From Sulfitobacter litoralis (GTDB lineage Bacteria; Pseudomonadota; Alphaproteobacteria; Rhodobacterales; Rhodobacteraceae), in the NCBI RefSeq assembly GCF_900103185.1, contig NZ_FNJD01000014.1:1-64000 (forward strand): a stretch of 64,000 bases of DNA, given 5' to 3'. This document shows positions 10,804 to 19,517 of this stretch, piece after piece (within the stretch, counting starts at the first letter, position 1; every line of letters begins with the position of its first letter). A program made the translations under genes and the position numbers. The notes beneath the pieces were generated by a model, which saw only the letters and a program-made list of their open reading frames with translations, was not told where the DNA came from and ran no database searches.

Positions 10804-12699
10804 TTAGGTGACCTTGGCATATCCGATGGTTTGCAGCGCTGCCTTGATCTCGTCCAGAATGGCGGGATCATCGATCGTGGCAGGCAGCTTGAAGGGCTCC
10901 GAATCCGCGAGTTTGACCATCGTGGCCCGCAGGATCTTGCCCGAACGGGTTTTAGGGAGGCGGTCCACCACCAACGTCATTTTGTAGGCCGCAACAGGCC
11001 CGATCTGGTCTCGTACCAGCTTTACGCATTCGGCTTCGATCTCTGAACGCGGACGGTTGACGCCTTTGGACAGGCAGACAAACCCCATCGGGGCCTGTCC
11101 CTTCAGCTGATCGCTGACGCCGATCACGGCACATTCGGCAACATCAGGGTGGCTTGCCAGAACTTCCTCCATCGCGCCGGTCGATAGGCGGTGGCCCGCG
11201 ACGTTAATCACGTCATCGGTGCGCGCCATGATATAAAGATATCCGTCCTCATCAATCTTTCCCGCATCGCCGGTTTCGTAATATCCCGGATAGGTCGTGA
11301 GGTAACTTTTGCGAAACCGCTCTTCGGCATTCCACAAGGTTGGCAGCGTGCCGGGGGGCAGGGGCAGCTTGATCGCGATAGAGCCGAGCGTGCCTGCAGG
11401 CTGTGGTTCGCCTGCCTCGTTCAGAATCTGCACATCATAGCCGGGCATCGGCACCGTGGGGGAGCCGACCTTGACCGGCAGCGCCTCGAGCCCCGCGGGG
11501 TTGCCGACGATGGTGTAGCCGGTTTCGGTCTGCCACCAATGGTCATAGACAGGTTTGCCCAGCTTTTCTTGCGCCCAGATCACGGTATCGGGGTCGGCCC
11601 GTTCCCCCGCCAGATAAAGCGCACGCAAGCACGAAATGTCGTATTTCCCGATCTCTTCGCCCTTGGGGTCTTCGCGTTTGACGGCGCGGATCGCGGTGGG
11701 GGCGGTAAAGAAGCTGCGCACATTGTGTTCAGAGATAACGCGCCAGAAGGTGCCCGCATCAGGTGTACCCACGGGCTTGCCTTCGAACACGACTGTCGTG
11801 TTGCCATGCACCAGCGGGCCATAGCAGATATAGCTGTGGCCCACGACCCAGCCCACATCGGACGCGGCCCAGAACACGTCGCCGGGATCGACGTTATAGA
11901 TGTTCTTCATCGTCCAGTTCAGTGCAACCAGATGGCCAGCGGTCTGGCGCACGACGCCCTTGGGCGCGCCGGTCGTGCCCGAGGTGTAAAGAATGTAGGC
12001 GGGGTGGTTGCCCTCGACCGCAATGCAGGGGGAAGGGGGCGTGCCTTCTTGCGCGTCGTGCCAATCCAGGTCGCGCCCCGGTATCAAATCGCAGGGGGCC
12101 TGTTTGCGCTGCAGGATCAGGCAGAAATCGGGTTTATGGTCGGCCTGTTCGATGGCCCCGTCCAGCAGCGGCTTGTAGGCCACCACGCGCGAAGGTTCCA
12201 ACCCGCAGGACGCGGCGATGATGGCTTTGGGGGTGCAGTCGTTGATCCGCACGGCTAGCTCGTTTGACGCAAAGCCGCCGAATACAACCGAATGCACCGC
12301 CCCGATCCTCGCACAAGCCAGCATCGCCTCAAGTGCTTCGGGGACCATCGGCATATAGATGATCACGCGGTCGCCTTTGCCCACGCCATTCGCCTGCAGC
12401 ACACCTGCGACGGCGGCGACGCGGGTTTGCAGCTCGGCAAAAGTAATCTTGGTCTGGGTGCCGGTGATCGGGCTGTCGTGGATAATCGCCACCTGATCGG
12501 CGCGGCCGTTTTCGACGTGCCGGTCCACGGCGTTGTAACACGCATTTACCTTGGCATCCGCGAGCCATTCGTACAGATCATTACCTTTTTCGAACAGCGC
12601 CTGACGCGGAGCTTCCTCCCAGTCGATGGCTTTGGATTGCTCTAACCAGTAGGCTTCAGGATCGTCCTGACAGCTTTTGTAAATGTCGTGATACCCCAT
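10804..12699 (-). CDS. prpE: Propionyl-CoA synthetase (AMP-forming)
   Basis: Activates propionate to propionyl-CoA with ATP. The 631 residues have the acyl-adenylate motif YTSGTTGAPKG at 238-248, the WWQTETGY block and the C-terminal PKTRSGKILR motif whose Lys is the usual acetylation site. The start MGYHDIYKSC and the VVFGGFASNEL segment are characteristic of PrpE rather than Acs. Acetate may also be used; sequence alone does not settle this. Start 12699 has GGGAG upstream. It is not clustered with other propionate genes in this window. Confidence 0.9.
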   Translation of the reverse strand: MGYHDIYKSCQDDPEAYWLEQSKAIDWEEAPRQALFEKGNDLYEWLADAKVNACYNAVDRHVENGRADQVAIIHDSPITGTQTKITFAELQTRVAAVAGVLQANGVGKGDRVIIYMPMVPEALEAMLACARIGAVHSVVFGGFASNELAVRINDCTPKAIIAASCGLEPSRVVAYKPLLDGAIEQADHKPDFCLILQRKQAPCDLIPGRDLDWHDAQEGTPPSPCIAVEGNHPAYILYTSGTTGAPKGVVRQTAGHLVALNWTMKNIYNVDPGDVFWAASDVGWVVGHSYICYGPLVHGNTTVVFEGKPVGTPDAGTFWRVISEHNVRSFFTAPTAIRAVKREDPKGEEIGKYDISCLRALYLAGERADPDTVIWAQEKLGKPVYDHWWQTETGYTIVGNPAGLEALPVKVGSPTVPMPGYDVQILNEAGEPQPAGTLGSIAIKLPLPPGTLPTLWNAEERFRKSYLTTYPGYYETGDAGKIDEDGYLYIMARTDDVINVAGHRLSTGAMEEVLASHPDVAECAVIGVSDQLKGQAPMGFVCLSKGVNRPRSEIEAECVKLVRDQIGPVAAYKMTLVVDRLPKTRSGKILRATMVKLADSEPFKLPATIDDPAILDEIKAALQTIGYAKVT

Positions 12700-13006
12700 A
12701 AGCGGCTCCCTCCCGTGAACGCGTATCACTTTTGGTAGGCCAGAGCCGCGGGCAAGAGCAAGAGCTTGCGCCTAAAACACGTGCCATCCAGCAATAAATT
12801 TTACAGGAGCCGCTGTGCTGCCTGTGTGGAAATTGACAAGCGCGTTCTGGCCGATGCACGGCATCCTGCCAACGACCGGATGCAAAATGTCGGATTCAGA
12901 CCATTGCGTCGAATTTGGATCAGACCGGGGGCGGTAAGGGGCGCAGCGTCGGGTTCAGGGGCCGCATATCGCTGCCCCTTGCGTCTTTGAACAAAGGTCC
13001 AAGACA
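12700..13006. other. 307-bp spacer between prpE and the 42-aa gene
   Basis: No gene, RNA or clear operator was recognised here. Short open frames on both strands lack ribosome sites and family resemblance. The prpE promoter should lie in the left half. Confidence 0.4.
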
Positions 13007-13135
13007 ATGGGTGACAAGCTCGCCAACAAGAAGAAAAAGTCCAAAGCCGACGCGCGGCCTGCCAAGCCGACGCCAAGCAACGTGTCCGATATCAAGGCAC
13101 CGTTTGCCGCAAAAGGCATCAAGCCGGCCAAGTAA
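13007..13135 (+). CDS. 42-residue lysine-rich protein of unknown function
   Basis: The frame from ATG 13007 runs MGDKLANKKKKSKADARPAK, then a Pro/Ala/Lys tail, to TAA at 13133-13135. AAAGG lies 10 bases upstream and a terminator hairpin follows 20 bases after the stop, so it looks like a complete short transcription unit. The protein is very basic with no hydrophobic segment, and could bind nucleic acid or the ribosome. I recognise no family. Third codon positions are mostly G or C, as in neighbouring genes. Confidence 0.6.
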   Translation: MGDKLANKKKKSKADARPAKPTPSNVSDIKAPFAAKGIKPAK

Positions 13136-13155
13136 TCCCGCGCCGGTTCCGGTCG

Positions 13156-13186
13156 AACGCCGCCCCCCGCGTGAGGGCGGCGTTTT
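13156..13186. terminator. Terminator between the 42-aa gene and maeB
   Basis: AACGCCGCCC (13156-13165) pairs with GGGCGGCGTT (13175-13184), followed by TT. It lies between convergent genes. Confidence 0.7.
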
Positions 13187-13196
13187 CACATGGGGC

Positions 13197-15470
13197 TTAG
13201 CCGTATTCGGCGACGGGCGTGCCCGCGATAGCCCCGACGTTCAGCAGCCCGCGTGCGGTAATGGAGGATGACACGATGTGGGCGCGGTTGCCCATCCCCA
13301 TCAAGATCGGTCCGACCTCAAGCCCGCCCCCCTTCATTTTTAGGATGTTGCGCACGCCCGATGCGGCGTCTGCATGGGCAAAGACCAACACGTTGGCGGC
13401 TCCTTCCATCCGGTTCGAGGGCAGCAGTCGTTTGCGCAGCTCGGGATCAAGCGCGGCGTCGATGTTCATCTCGCCTTCATAGCAGAAGTCGTGGTTGCCG
13501 GCGTCCAGCAATCGCAGCGCGGCACGCAAGCGTTTGCCCGATCCTTCCCCCTGATTGCCGAACTGGCTTTGCGAACACAGCGCGATTTTGGGTTCGATGC
13601 CAAAGCGCTGCACATGGCGCGCAGCCCCGATGGCGATCTCGGCGATCTGTTCGGGGGTGGGGTGCAGATGGACCTGCGTGTCCGCGATGAACAATGGCCC
13701 GTCTTCAAGGATCATCAGCGACAGGGCCCCGTGCGGGCGACGCCCGTCGCGGCCCAGAACCTGTTCGATATAGTTCATGTGCCAGCGGAATTCCCCGAAG
13801 GTACCGCAAATCAGGCTGTCGGCCTCTTCGCGGTGGACCATGACAGCACCGATGGCAGTGGTGTTGGTGCGCATGATCGCGCGGGCGATGTCGGGCGACA
13901 CGCCACGGCGGGCCATCAGGTTGTGATAGGTCTCCCAATAGTCGCGGTAGCGCGGGTCATTTTCGGGGTTCACCAGATCCACAGTCTCGCCCAGTTTGAT
14001 GGTGAGACCCGCCTTTTCGATGCGGCGTTCGATGACATCCGGGCGGCCGATCAGGATGGGCCGCTCGTTGGTTTCCTCGACCATCGCCTGCGCGGCGCGC
14101 AATACGCGTTCGTCTTCGCCCTCGGCAAAGACGATCCGGCGAGGCGCAATGCGGGCGGCTTCGAAAACGGGGCGCATCAACATGGAGGATTTGAAGACCG
14201 AGCTGTCCAGCTTGTGGCGGTAAGCGGCTAGATCCTCGATCGGGCGGGTGGCGACGCCTGTCTCCATCGCGGCCTTCGCCACGGCGGTCGAGACGACACC
14301 GATCAAGCGTGGATCAAAGGGTTTGGGGATCAGGTAATCGGGGCCGAATGTCAGCTGCTCGCCCTGATAGGCCGCTGCCGCCTCGGCCGACGTGGTGGCG
14401 CGGGCGAGGGCTGCAATGCCGTCGATACAAGCGATCTTCATCTCGTCGTTGATGGTCGTTGCGCCGACGTCCAGTGCCCCCCGAAAGATAAAGGGGAAGC
14501 ACAGCACGTTATTGACCTGATTGGGAAAATCCGACCGGCCCGTCGCGATAATCGCGTCAGGGGCAACGGCGCGGGCAAGGTCGGGCATGATCTCGGGCGT
14601 GGGATTGGCCAAAGCAAAGATGATCGGCTGCGGCGTCATTTTCTGCACCATTTCAGGGCTCAGCACACCGGGGCCGGACAGGCCGAGGAACAGATCGGCG
14701 TCATGGATCACATCGGCCAGATCACGCAGGTCGGATTTCTGCGCGTATTCCGATTTGATCGGGTTCATGTCGATCTCGCGGCCCTCGTAGACCAGACCGT
14801 GAATATCGCACAGCCAGACGTTCTCGCGTTTGACACCGAGTTTCAGCAGCATGTTCAGACAAGCAATGCCCGCCGCGCCGCCGCCGGTCGACACGATCTT
14901 GATGTCCTCGAATTTCTTGCCCGCTACAAAAAGGGCGTTCTTCACGGCGGCACCAACAACAATCGCCGTGCCGTGCTGGTCATCGTGGAAAACCGGTATG
15001 TTCATCCGCTCGCGGCAGATGCGTTCCACGGTAAAGCAGTCGGGGGCCTTGATGTCTTCGAGGTTGATCGCGCCAAAGGTCGGTTCCAGCGCGCAAACCA
15101 GATCGGCGAGCTTTTCAGGGTCGGTTTGGTCAAGTTCGATATCGAAACAGTCGATATTGGCGAACTTTTTGAACAGGACGGCTTTGCCCTCCATCACCGG
15201 CTTGGACGCAAGCGCGCCGATGTTGCCAAGCCCCAAGACTGCGGTGCCGTTGGTGACAACGCCCACCAGATTCGCGCGGGTGGTATAGAGGGCAGCCGTT
15301 GTGGGATCAGCCTTGATTTCAAGGCAGGCTTCGGCGACGCCGGGGGAATAGGCCCGCGCCAGATCACGGCCATTTGCCAGCGGTTTCGTCGCACGCACTT
15401 CGAGTTTTCCGGGCTTGGGAAAGGCGTGATAGTCAAGCGCGGCTTGGCGCAGATTTGGCGCATCGGTCAT
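13197..15470 (-). CDS. maeB: NADP-dependent malic enzyme with phosphotransacetylase-like domain
   Basis: Decarboxylates malate to pyruvate with NADP, feeding gluconeogenesis or acetyl-CoA. The 757 residues show the MaeB layout: malic enzyme in about 1-425 (with the [12 protein letters not shown] segment and GGGAAGIA nucleotide loop) and a phosphate acetyl/butyryltransferase-like domain in about 430-757. That second domain is usually regulatory and has no transferase activity in studied homologs. Start [10 protein letters not shown] at 15470 has AGGA upstream. A LacI-type palindrome sits about 25 bases before the start. Confidence 0.95.
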   Translation of the reverse strand: MTDAPNLRQAALDYHAFPKPGKLEVRATKPLANGRDLARAYSPGVAEACLEIKADPTTAALYTTRANLVGVVTNGTAVLGLGNIGALASKPVMEGKAVLFKKFANIDCFDIELDQTDPEKLADLVCALEPTFGAINLEDIKAPDCFTVERICRERMNIPVFHDDQHGTAIVVGAAVKNALFVAGKKFEDIKIVSTGGGAAGIACLNMLLKLGVKRENVWLCDIHGLVYEGREIDMNPIKSEYAQKSDLRDLADVIHDADLFLGLSGPGVLSPEMVQKMTPQPIIFALANPTPEIMPDLARAVAPDAIIATGRSDFPNQVNNVLCFPFIFRGALDVGATTINDEMKIACIDGIAALARATTSAEAAAAYQGEQLTFGPDYLIPKPFDPRLIGVVSTAVAKAAMETGVATRPIEDLAAYRHKLDSSVFKSSMLMRPVFEAARIAPRRIVFAEGEDERVLRAAQAMVEETNERPILIGRPDVIERRIEKAGLTIKLGETVDLVNPENDPRYRDYWETYHNLMARRGVSPDIARAIMRTNTTAIGAVMVHREEADSLICGTFGEFRWHMNYIEQVLGRDGRRPHGALSLMILEDGPLFIADTQVHLHPTPEQIAEIAIGAARHVQRFGIEPKIALCSQSQFGNQGEGSGKRLRAALRLLDAGNHDFCYEGEMNIDAALDPELRKRLLPSNRMEGAANVLVFAHADAASGVRNILKMKGGGLEVGPILMGMGNRAHIVSSSITARGLLNVGAIAGTPVAEYG

Positions 15471-15494
15471 GTTTTGGCGGTCCTTTAAGAGAGT

Positions 15495-15510
15495 AGTTTA
15501 GCGTTAAACT
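15495..15510. promoter_or_regulatory. Candidate LacI-type operator at the maeB promoter
   Basis: AGTTTAGCGTTAAACT is a 16-base palindrome with one mismatched pair and the central CG step typical of LacI/GalR-family operators. It lies 25-40 bases before the maeB start, where a repressor would block transcription. Confidence 0.5.
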
Positions 15511-15586
15511 AAATTTCAAGCCGCGCCAATACGACTTTTGGAAAGGGGCGCTGCACCGCGCAGGGCAGGGGTGATCATGCAGGTGG

Positions 15587-15649
15587 GAGGGGGCCAGCCC
15601 CCATCGCGGCAGGCCGCGATCCCCCGGAGTTTGCCTGGCAAAATGAAGC
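15587..15649 (-). repeat. Dispersed intergenic repeat, family A copy 1
   Basis: Two GC-rich palindromes (around GGGGGCCAGCCCCC and a CGCGG/CCGCG pair), then GGAGTTTGCCTGGCAAAATG and AAG. The copy at 18647 is nearly identical; three more diverged copies are in the window. Confidence 0.75.
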
Positions 15650-15723
15650 TGCGCATTTTTCCGCTTTTGGCATCGCAACTTTGGCGAAAGGTTTTTATAG
15701 TTTTATGAAACCTTGGGGGATTT

Positions 15724-16119
15724 ATGACCAACGATTTGCGCCAGCACGCCAGCGCCGTGCAAGAAAATGCCTATGCGCCCTATTCCAACTTCAAGGTGGG
15801 GGCGGCGCTGCGCACGGCGTCGGGGTCGATTTTCGTCGGCTGCAATGTAGAGAACGTGGCCTACCCCGAGGGCACCTGCGCCGAAGCGGGGGCGATTGCG
15901 GCGATGATTGCGGCGGGCGAAACAGCCTTTGTCGAGGCTTATGTGATCGCGGGAAGCCCTATGCCCGTCACGCCCTGCGGCGGCTGTCGTCAGAAACTGG
16001 CAGAGTTCGGACAGGGCGAGGCGCGCGTGACCATGGCGACCGTTTCTGGCGTTGAAGAGGTGATGACGATGGCCGAGCTGCTGCCCGGCGCCTTTGGCCG
16101 CGCCCATATGGAGCGCTAG
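15724..16119 (+). CDS. cdd: Cytidine deaminase
   Basis: Deaminates cytidine and deoxycytidine to uridine and deoxyuridine. The 131-residue size is that of the tetrameric class. The zinc ligands are visible as Cys52 in TCAEAGA (with catalytic Glu54), and Cys85 and Cys88 in PCGGCRQ. It is the first gene of a salvage run: deoA starts three bases after its stop, and deoB overlaps deoA. Confidence 0.96.
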   Translation: MTNDLRQHASAVQENAYAPYSNFKVGAALRTASGSIFVGCNVENVAYPEGTCAEAGAIAAMIAAGETAFVEAYVIAGSPMPVTPCGGCRQKLAEFGQGEARVTMATVSGVEEVMTMAELLPGAFGRAHMER

Positions 16120-16122
16120 GCC

Positions 16123-17427
16123 ATGGATGCCCGCGCGATCCTGTCCAAACTGCGACACCGGCGGTCATTGAACCGCGAAGAGCTGGTCTGGTTCGCGATG
16201 GCTTTGGCAGATGGTCGGGTCAGTGATGCACAGGCCGGGGCGTTTGCGATGGGTGTCTGTCAGGTCGGCCTGAGCGATGTGGGGCGCGTCGCCCTGACGC
16301 TGGCCATGCGCGACAGCGGACGGGTGTTTGACTGGGACCTGAACGGGCCGGTGTTGGATAAGCATTCCACTGGCGGCGTGGGCGATTGTGTAAGCCTTGT
16401 GCTGGCGCCGGCTTTGGCAGCTTGCGGGGCCTTTGTGCCGATGATCTCGGGACGCGGGCTGGGGCATACCGGCGGGACGCTCGACAAGCTCGAAGCGATC
16501 CCGGGGGTGAATACCACGTTGGACGAGGCGCAGTTTCGCGCGGTGGTGGCGAGAGCTGGCTGCGCGATTGTCAGTGCGACCGACGGTATCGCGCCTGCGG
16601 ACAAACGGCTTTATGCGGTGCGCGATGTCTCTTCGACCGTGGACAGTCTGGATTTGATCACCGCGTCGATCCTGTCGAAAAAGCTCGCGGCGGGGCTGGA
16701 CGGCTTGGTATTGGACGTCAAGGTCGGCAGCGGTGCCTTTATGAAGGATCTGGCGCAGGCGCAGGCGCTTGCCACAGCGTTGACCAAGACTGCGAATGCC
16801 AGTGGATGCCGTACAACGGCGGTGATTAGCGACATGAGCCAACCTTTGGTGCCAAGCCTTGGCAATGCGCTTGAGGTGGCAGAGGTGATGCGTGTCCTGA
16901 CGGGGCACAGCAAGGTGCCGATCGTATCGGTCTGTGCGGCCCTTGGGGGTGTTTTGCTGGCCAATGCCGGGCTGGCCGGCGACGTGCAGGTCGGCGCGGA
17001 TATGATCGCCCAAGCGATCCGGTCGGGGCGCGCGGCGGAACGGTTTGGCGTGATGATCGCCGCCATGGGTGGCCCTGCGAAGTTCGTTGAAAACTGGACG
17101 CGGTTCCTGCCCGAGGCACCAATCATCCGCGAAGTGCCCGCAGCCAAAGCCGGTTATGTGACAGCGATTGACGGCGAAGCGTTGGGCCTTGCCGTGGTCG
17201 CCTTGGGCGGCGGTCGCGCGGTCGAGACGGACCAGATCAACCCCGCCGTCGGGATTTCCGACGTTGTGCGGCTTGGGGCCAAGGTGTCGTCCAAAGGCCC
17301 GCTGGCAGTCGTTCATGCCGCCCGCGCCGATGATGCCGAACGTGCAGCGCAGGCGGTGCGGGGCGCGATTACGATTGGCCCGAAGCCGGTCCCTATCCCT
17401 GATTTGATTGTAGAGAGGGTCGGCTGA
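16123..17427 (+). CDS. deoA: Thymidine phosphorylase
   Basis: Splits thymidine and deoxyuridine with phosphate into base plus deoxyribose-1-phosphate. The 434 residues include the family signature LDKHSTGGVGD (Lys80, phosphate-binding Ser82) and the SGRGLGHTGGTLDKLEAIPG block. With cdd upstream and deoB overlapping downstream, it forms a complete route from deoxycytidine to deoxyribose-5-phosphate. Because tdk is broken in this window, phosphorolysis may be the main fate of thymidine here. Confidence 0.96.
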   Translation: MDARAILSKLRHRRSLNREELVWFAMALADGRVSDAQAGAFAMGVCQVGLSDVGRVALTLAMRDSGRVFDWDLNGPVLDKHSTGGVGDCVSLVLAPALAACGAFVPMISGRGLGHTGGTLDKLEAIPGVNTTLDEAQFRAVVARAGCAIVSATDGIAPADKRLYAVRDVSSTVDSLDLITASILSKKLAAGLDGLVLDVKVGSGAFMKDLAQAQALATALTKTANASGCRTTAVISDMSQPLVPSLGNALEVAEVMRVLTGHSKVPIVSVCAALGGVLLANAGLAGDVQVGADMIAQAIRSGRAAERFGVMIAAMGGPAKFVENWTRFLPEAPIIREVPAAKAGYVTAIDGEALGLAVVALGGGRAVETDQINPAVGISDVVRLGAKVSSKGPLAVVHAARADDAERAAQAVRGAITIGPKPVPIPDLIVERVG

Positions 17428-18620
17428 TGGCGCGTGCTTTTCTGATTGTAATGGATTCAGTCGGCATCGGCGGTGCACCGGACGCGGACACTTTCTTTAA
17501 CGGTGCAGTGCCAGACACCGGCGCGAATACTCTGGGTCATATCGCGCAGGCCTGTGCGGAGGGTGGTGCAGAAAACGGGCGTAGCGGCCCTTTGACAGTA
17601 CCGCATCTGGCGTCGCTGGGTCTGGGCCCCGCGATTGAACTGGCCAGCGGGCTTCGTATCGACAGTCTGGATTGCGTCCCCAGCGGCACATGGGGGGCAG
17701 CGACGGAGGTGTCGCGGGGCAAGGATACGCCGTCGGGGCATTGGGAATTGGCGGGTTTGCCCGTGCCGTGGGACTGGCATTACTTTCCCGAGGTGTCGCG
17801 GTCGTTTCCGCCCGAACTGGTGGCGCAGCTTGCGGCCTTTGCGGGGACGGACGAGATTTTGGGCAACTGCCACGCCCCGGGCACCGCCATTATCGAGGAG
17901 TTTGGCGCGCAACACATCAAGACCGGTTTTCCGATCTGCTATACCTCGGCTGACAGCGTGCTGCAGATTGCCGCCCACGAGGAAAGCTTTGGCCTGCAAC
18001 GGCTGTTGGACCTATGCGAAAAGATGGCTCCTATTGCGCATGAAATGAAAGTCGGTCGTGTGATCGCACGCCCCTTTGTCGGGGATGCACAAAGCGGGTT
18101 TACCCGCACGACCAACCGTCGCGATTTTGCAATCAAGCCGCCTGCGCCGGTGCTGAGCAACTGGGTGCAGGAAAGTGGTGCGCGTGTGTATGCGGTGGGC
18201 AAGATCGGTGACATCTTTTCGATGGCCGGTTTTGACGAGGTGCGTAAAGGGCCGGACGCGGCGCTGATGGGACATCTTGGTGATTTGATCGACACCGCCG
18301 AAGACGGCAGCCTGACCTTTGCGAATTTCGTCGAATTTGACAGTCTTTACGGGCACCGGCGCGATGTGTCGGGCTATGCTCGTGCGCTTGAATGGTTCGA
18401 TGCCGAGATCGGCAAGCTGCTGGGGCGACTAAGGGTCGGCGATATGCTGGTTCTAACCGCAGATCATGGCAATGATCCGACATGGGTCGGCACCGACCAC
18501 ACGCGCGAGCGGGTGCCAGTTCTGGTGGCAGGACGGGGTGCTGGCACGCTGGGCCAGATCGGTTTTCGCGATGTTGCAACGCTGGTGGCGCGGCATCTAG
18601 GGGTTGCGGTGCCCGATTAA
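17427..18620 (+). CDS. deoB: Phosphopentomutase
   Basis: Interconverts (deoxy)ribose-1-phosphate and -5-phosphate. The 397 residues belong to the alkaline-phosphatase-like superfamily, with the metal-binding Asp in MARAFLIVMDSVGIGGAPDA (D10) and the ADHGND motif near 345. Its ATG shares one base with the deoA stop (TGATG), so the two are translationally coupled. Confidence 0.96.
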   Translation: MARAFLIVMDSVGIGGAPDADTFFNGAVPDTGANTLGHIAQACAEGGAENGRSGPLTVPHLASLGLGPAIELASGLRIDSLDCVPSGTWGAATEVSRGKDTPSGHWELAGLPVPWDWHYFPEVSRSFPPELVAQLAAFAGTDEILGNCHAPGTAIIEEFGAQHIKTGFPICYTSADSVLQIAAHEESFGLQRLLDLCEKMAPIAHEMKVGRVIARPFVGDAQSGFTRTTNRRDFAIKPPAPVLSNWVQESGARVYAVGKIGDIFSMAGFDEVRKGPDAALMGHLGDLIDTAEDGSLTFANFVEFDSLYGHRRDVSGYARALEWFDAEIGKLLGRLRVGDMLVLTADHGNDPTWVGTDHTRERVPVLVAGRGAGTLGQIGFRDVATLVARHLGVAVPD

Positions 18621-18646
18621 TCTCTGCTCGGCGGCGTATCGGTCGG

Positions 18647-18712
18647 GTGGGGGCCAGCCCCCATCGCGGCAGGGCCGCGATCCCCCCGGAGTTTGACTGG
18701 CAAAATGAAGCC
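18647..18712 (-). repeat. Dispersed intergenic repeat, family A copy 2
   Basis: Near-identical to the copy at 15587: GGGGGCCAGCCCCC, a CGCGG/CCGCG palindrome, then GGAGTTTGACTGGCAAAATG and AAG. It lies between deoB and upp. Confidence 0.75.
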
Positions 18713-18786
18713 TGCCCGGACGCGGTGGTTGCGGGGCACGGCTTTTCGGGGCATGAGTTCAGCCAAGTAATATGGAGAGCGCCCCG

Positions 18787-19428
18787 ATGTCCGATATCAT
18801 TGACCACCTGACCGTCGTTAATCATCCACTGGTGCAGCACAAGCTGACAATCATGCGGGATAAATCGACGTCCACCGCGGCGTTCCGCCAGTTGCTGCGC
18901 GAGATCAGCCAGCTTTTGGCATACGAGGTGACGCGCGGCCTGCCGATGACGACCAAGCGGATCGACACGCCAATGCAGCCGATGGACGCGCCGACGCTGG
19001 ATGGCAAGAAACTGGCGCTGATTTCGATTCTGCGCGCGGGCAACGGGTTGATGGACGGCGTGCTTGAGCTGATCCCGTCGGCACGGGTGGGCTTTGTTGG
19101 CCTGTATCGTGACGAGGAAACCCTGCAGCCCGTTGAATACTACTTTAAGGTGCCAGAGGGATTGGATGACCGTTTGGTTATTGCCGTGGACCCGATGCTG
19201 GCGACGGGTAATTCATCTGTGGCGGCGATCGACATGCTGAAGAAGGCGGGCGCGACCAATATCCGGTTCCTGTGTCTGCTGGCTGCCCCCGAAGGTGTGG
19301 CGCGGATGAAAGAGGCTCATCCCGATGTGCCGATTGTGACCGCGGCTGTCGATGAGAAGCTGAACGAGCTGGGATATATCATTCCCGGGCTTGGTGACGC
19401 CGGTGACCGGATGTTCGGGACCAAATAA
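18787..19428 (+). CDS. upp: Uracil phosphoribosyltransferase
   Basis: Makes UMP from uracil and PRPP. The 213 residues contain the PRPP loop [11 protein letters not shown], the [10 protein letters not shown] segment and the expected C-terminal [11 protein letters not shown]. It completes pyrimidine salvage with cdd, deoA and deoB, which lie upstream on the same strand but behind a 166-bp gap holding a repeat, so upp probably has its own promoter. ATG 18787 is preferred over the in-frame start five codons earlier. Confidence 0.96.
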   Translation: MSDIIDHLTVVNHPLVQHKLTIMRDKSTSTAAFRQLLREISQLLAYEVTRGLPMTTKRIDTPMQPMDAPTLDGKKLALISILRAGNGLMDGVLELIPSARVGFVGLYRDEETLQPVEYYFKVPEGLDDRLVIAVDPMLATGNSSVAAIDMLKKAGATNIRFLCLLAAPEGVARMKEAHPDVPIVTAAVDEKLNELGYIIPGLGDAGDRMFGTK

Positions 19429-19517
19429 GGCGCAAATGGGCGATCCGGTGATCAGGGTGCTTTACTCTGAAACCGGGATCGCGCATGGTTTGTTTACTAC
19501 ATTGTGTGGGGGCGCAG

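Noticed and set aside
11191-12258. 355-codon frame on the plus strand opposite prpE
   Set aside because: It lies wholly inside prpE and shows low-complexity His/Arg/Gly-rich translation with no domain.
16165-17478. 437-codon frame on the minus strand opposite deoA
   Set aside because: It mirrors deoA; there is no start signal and the translation is unlike any family.
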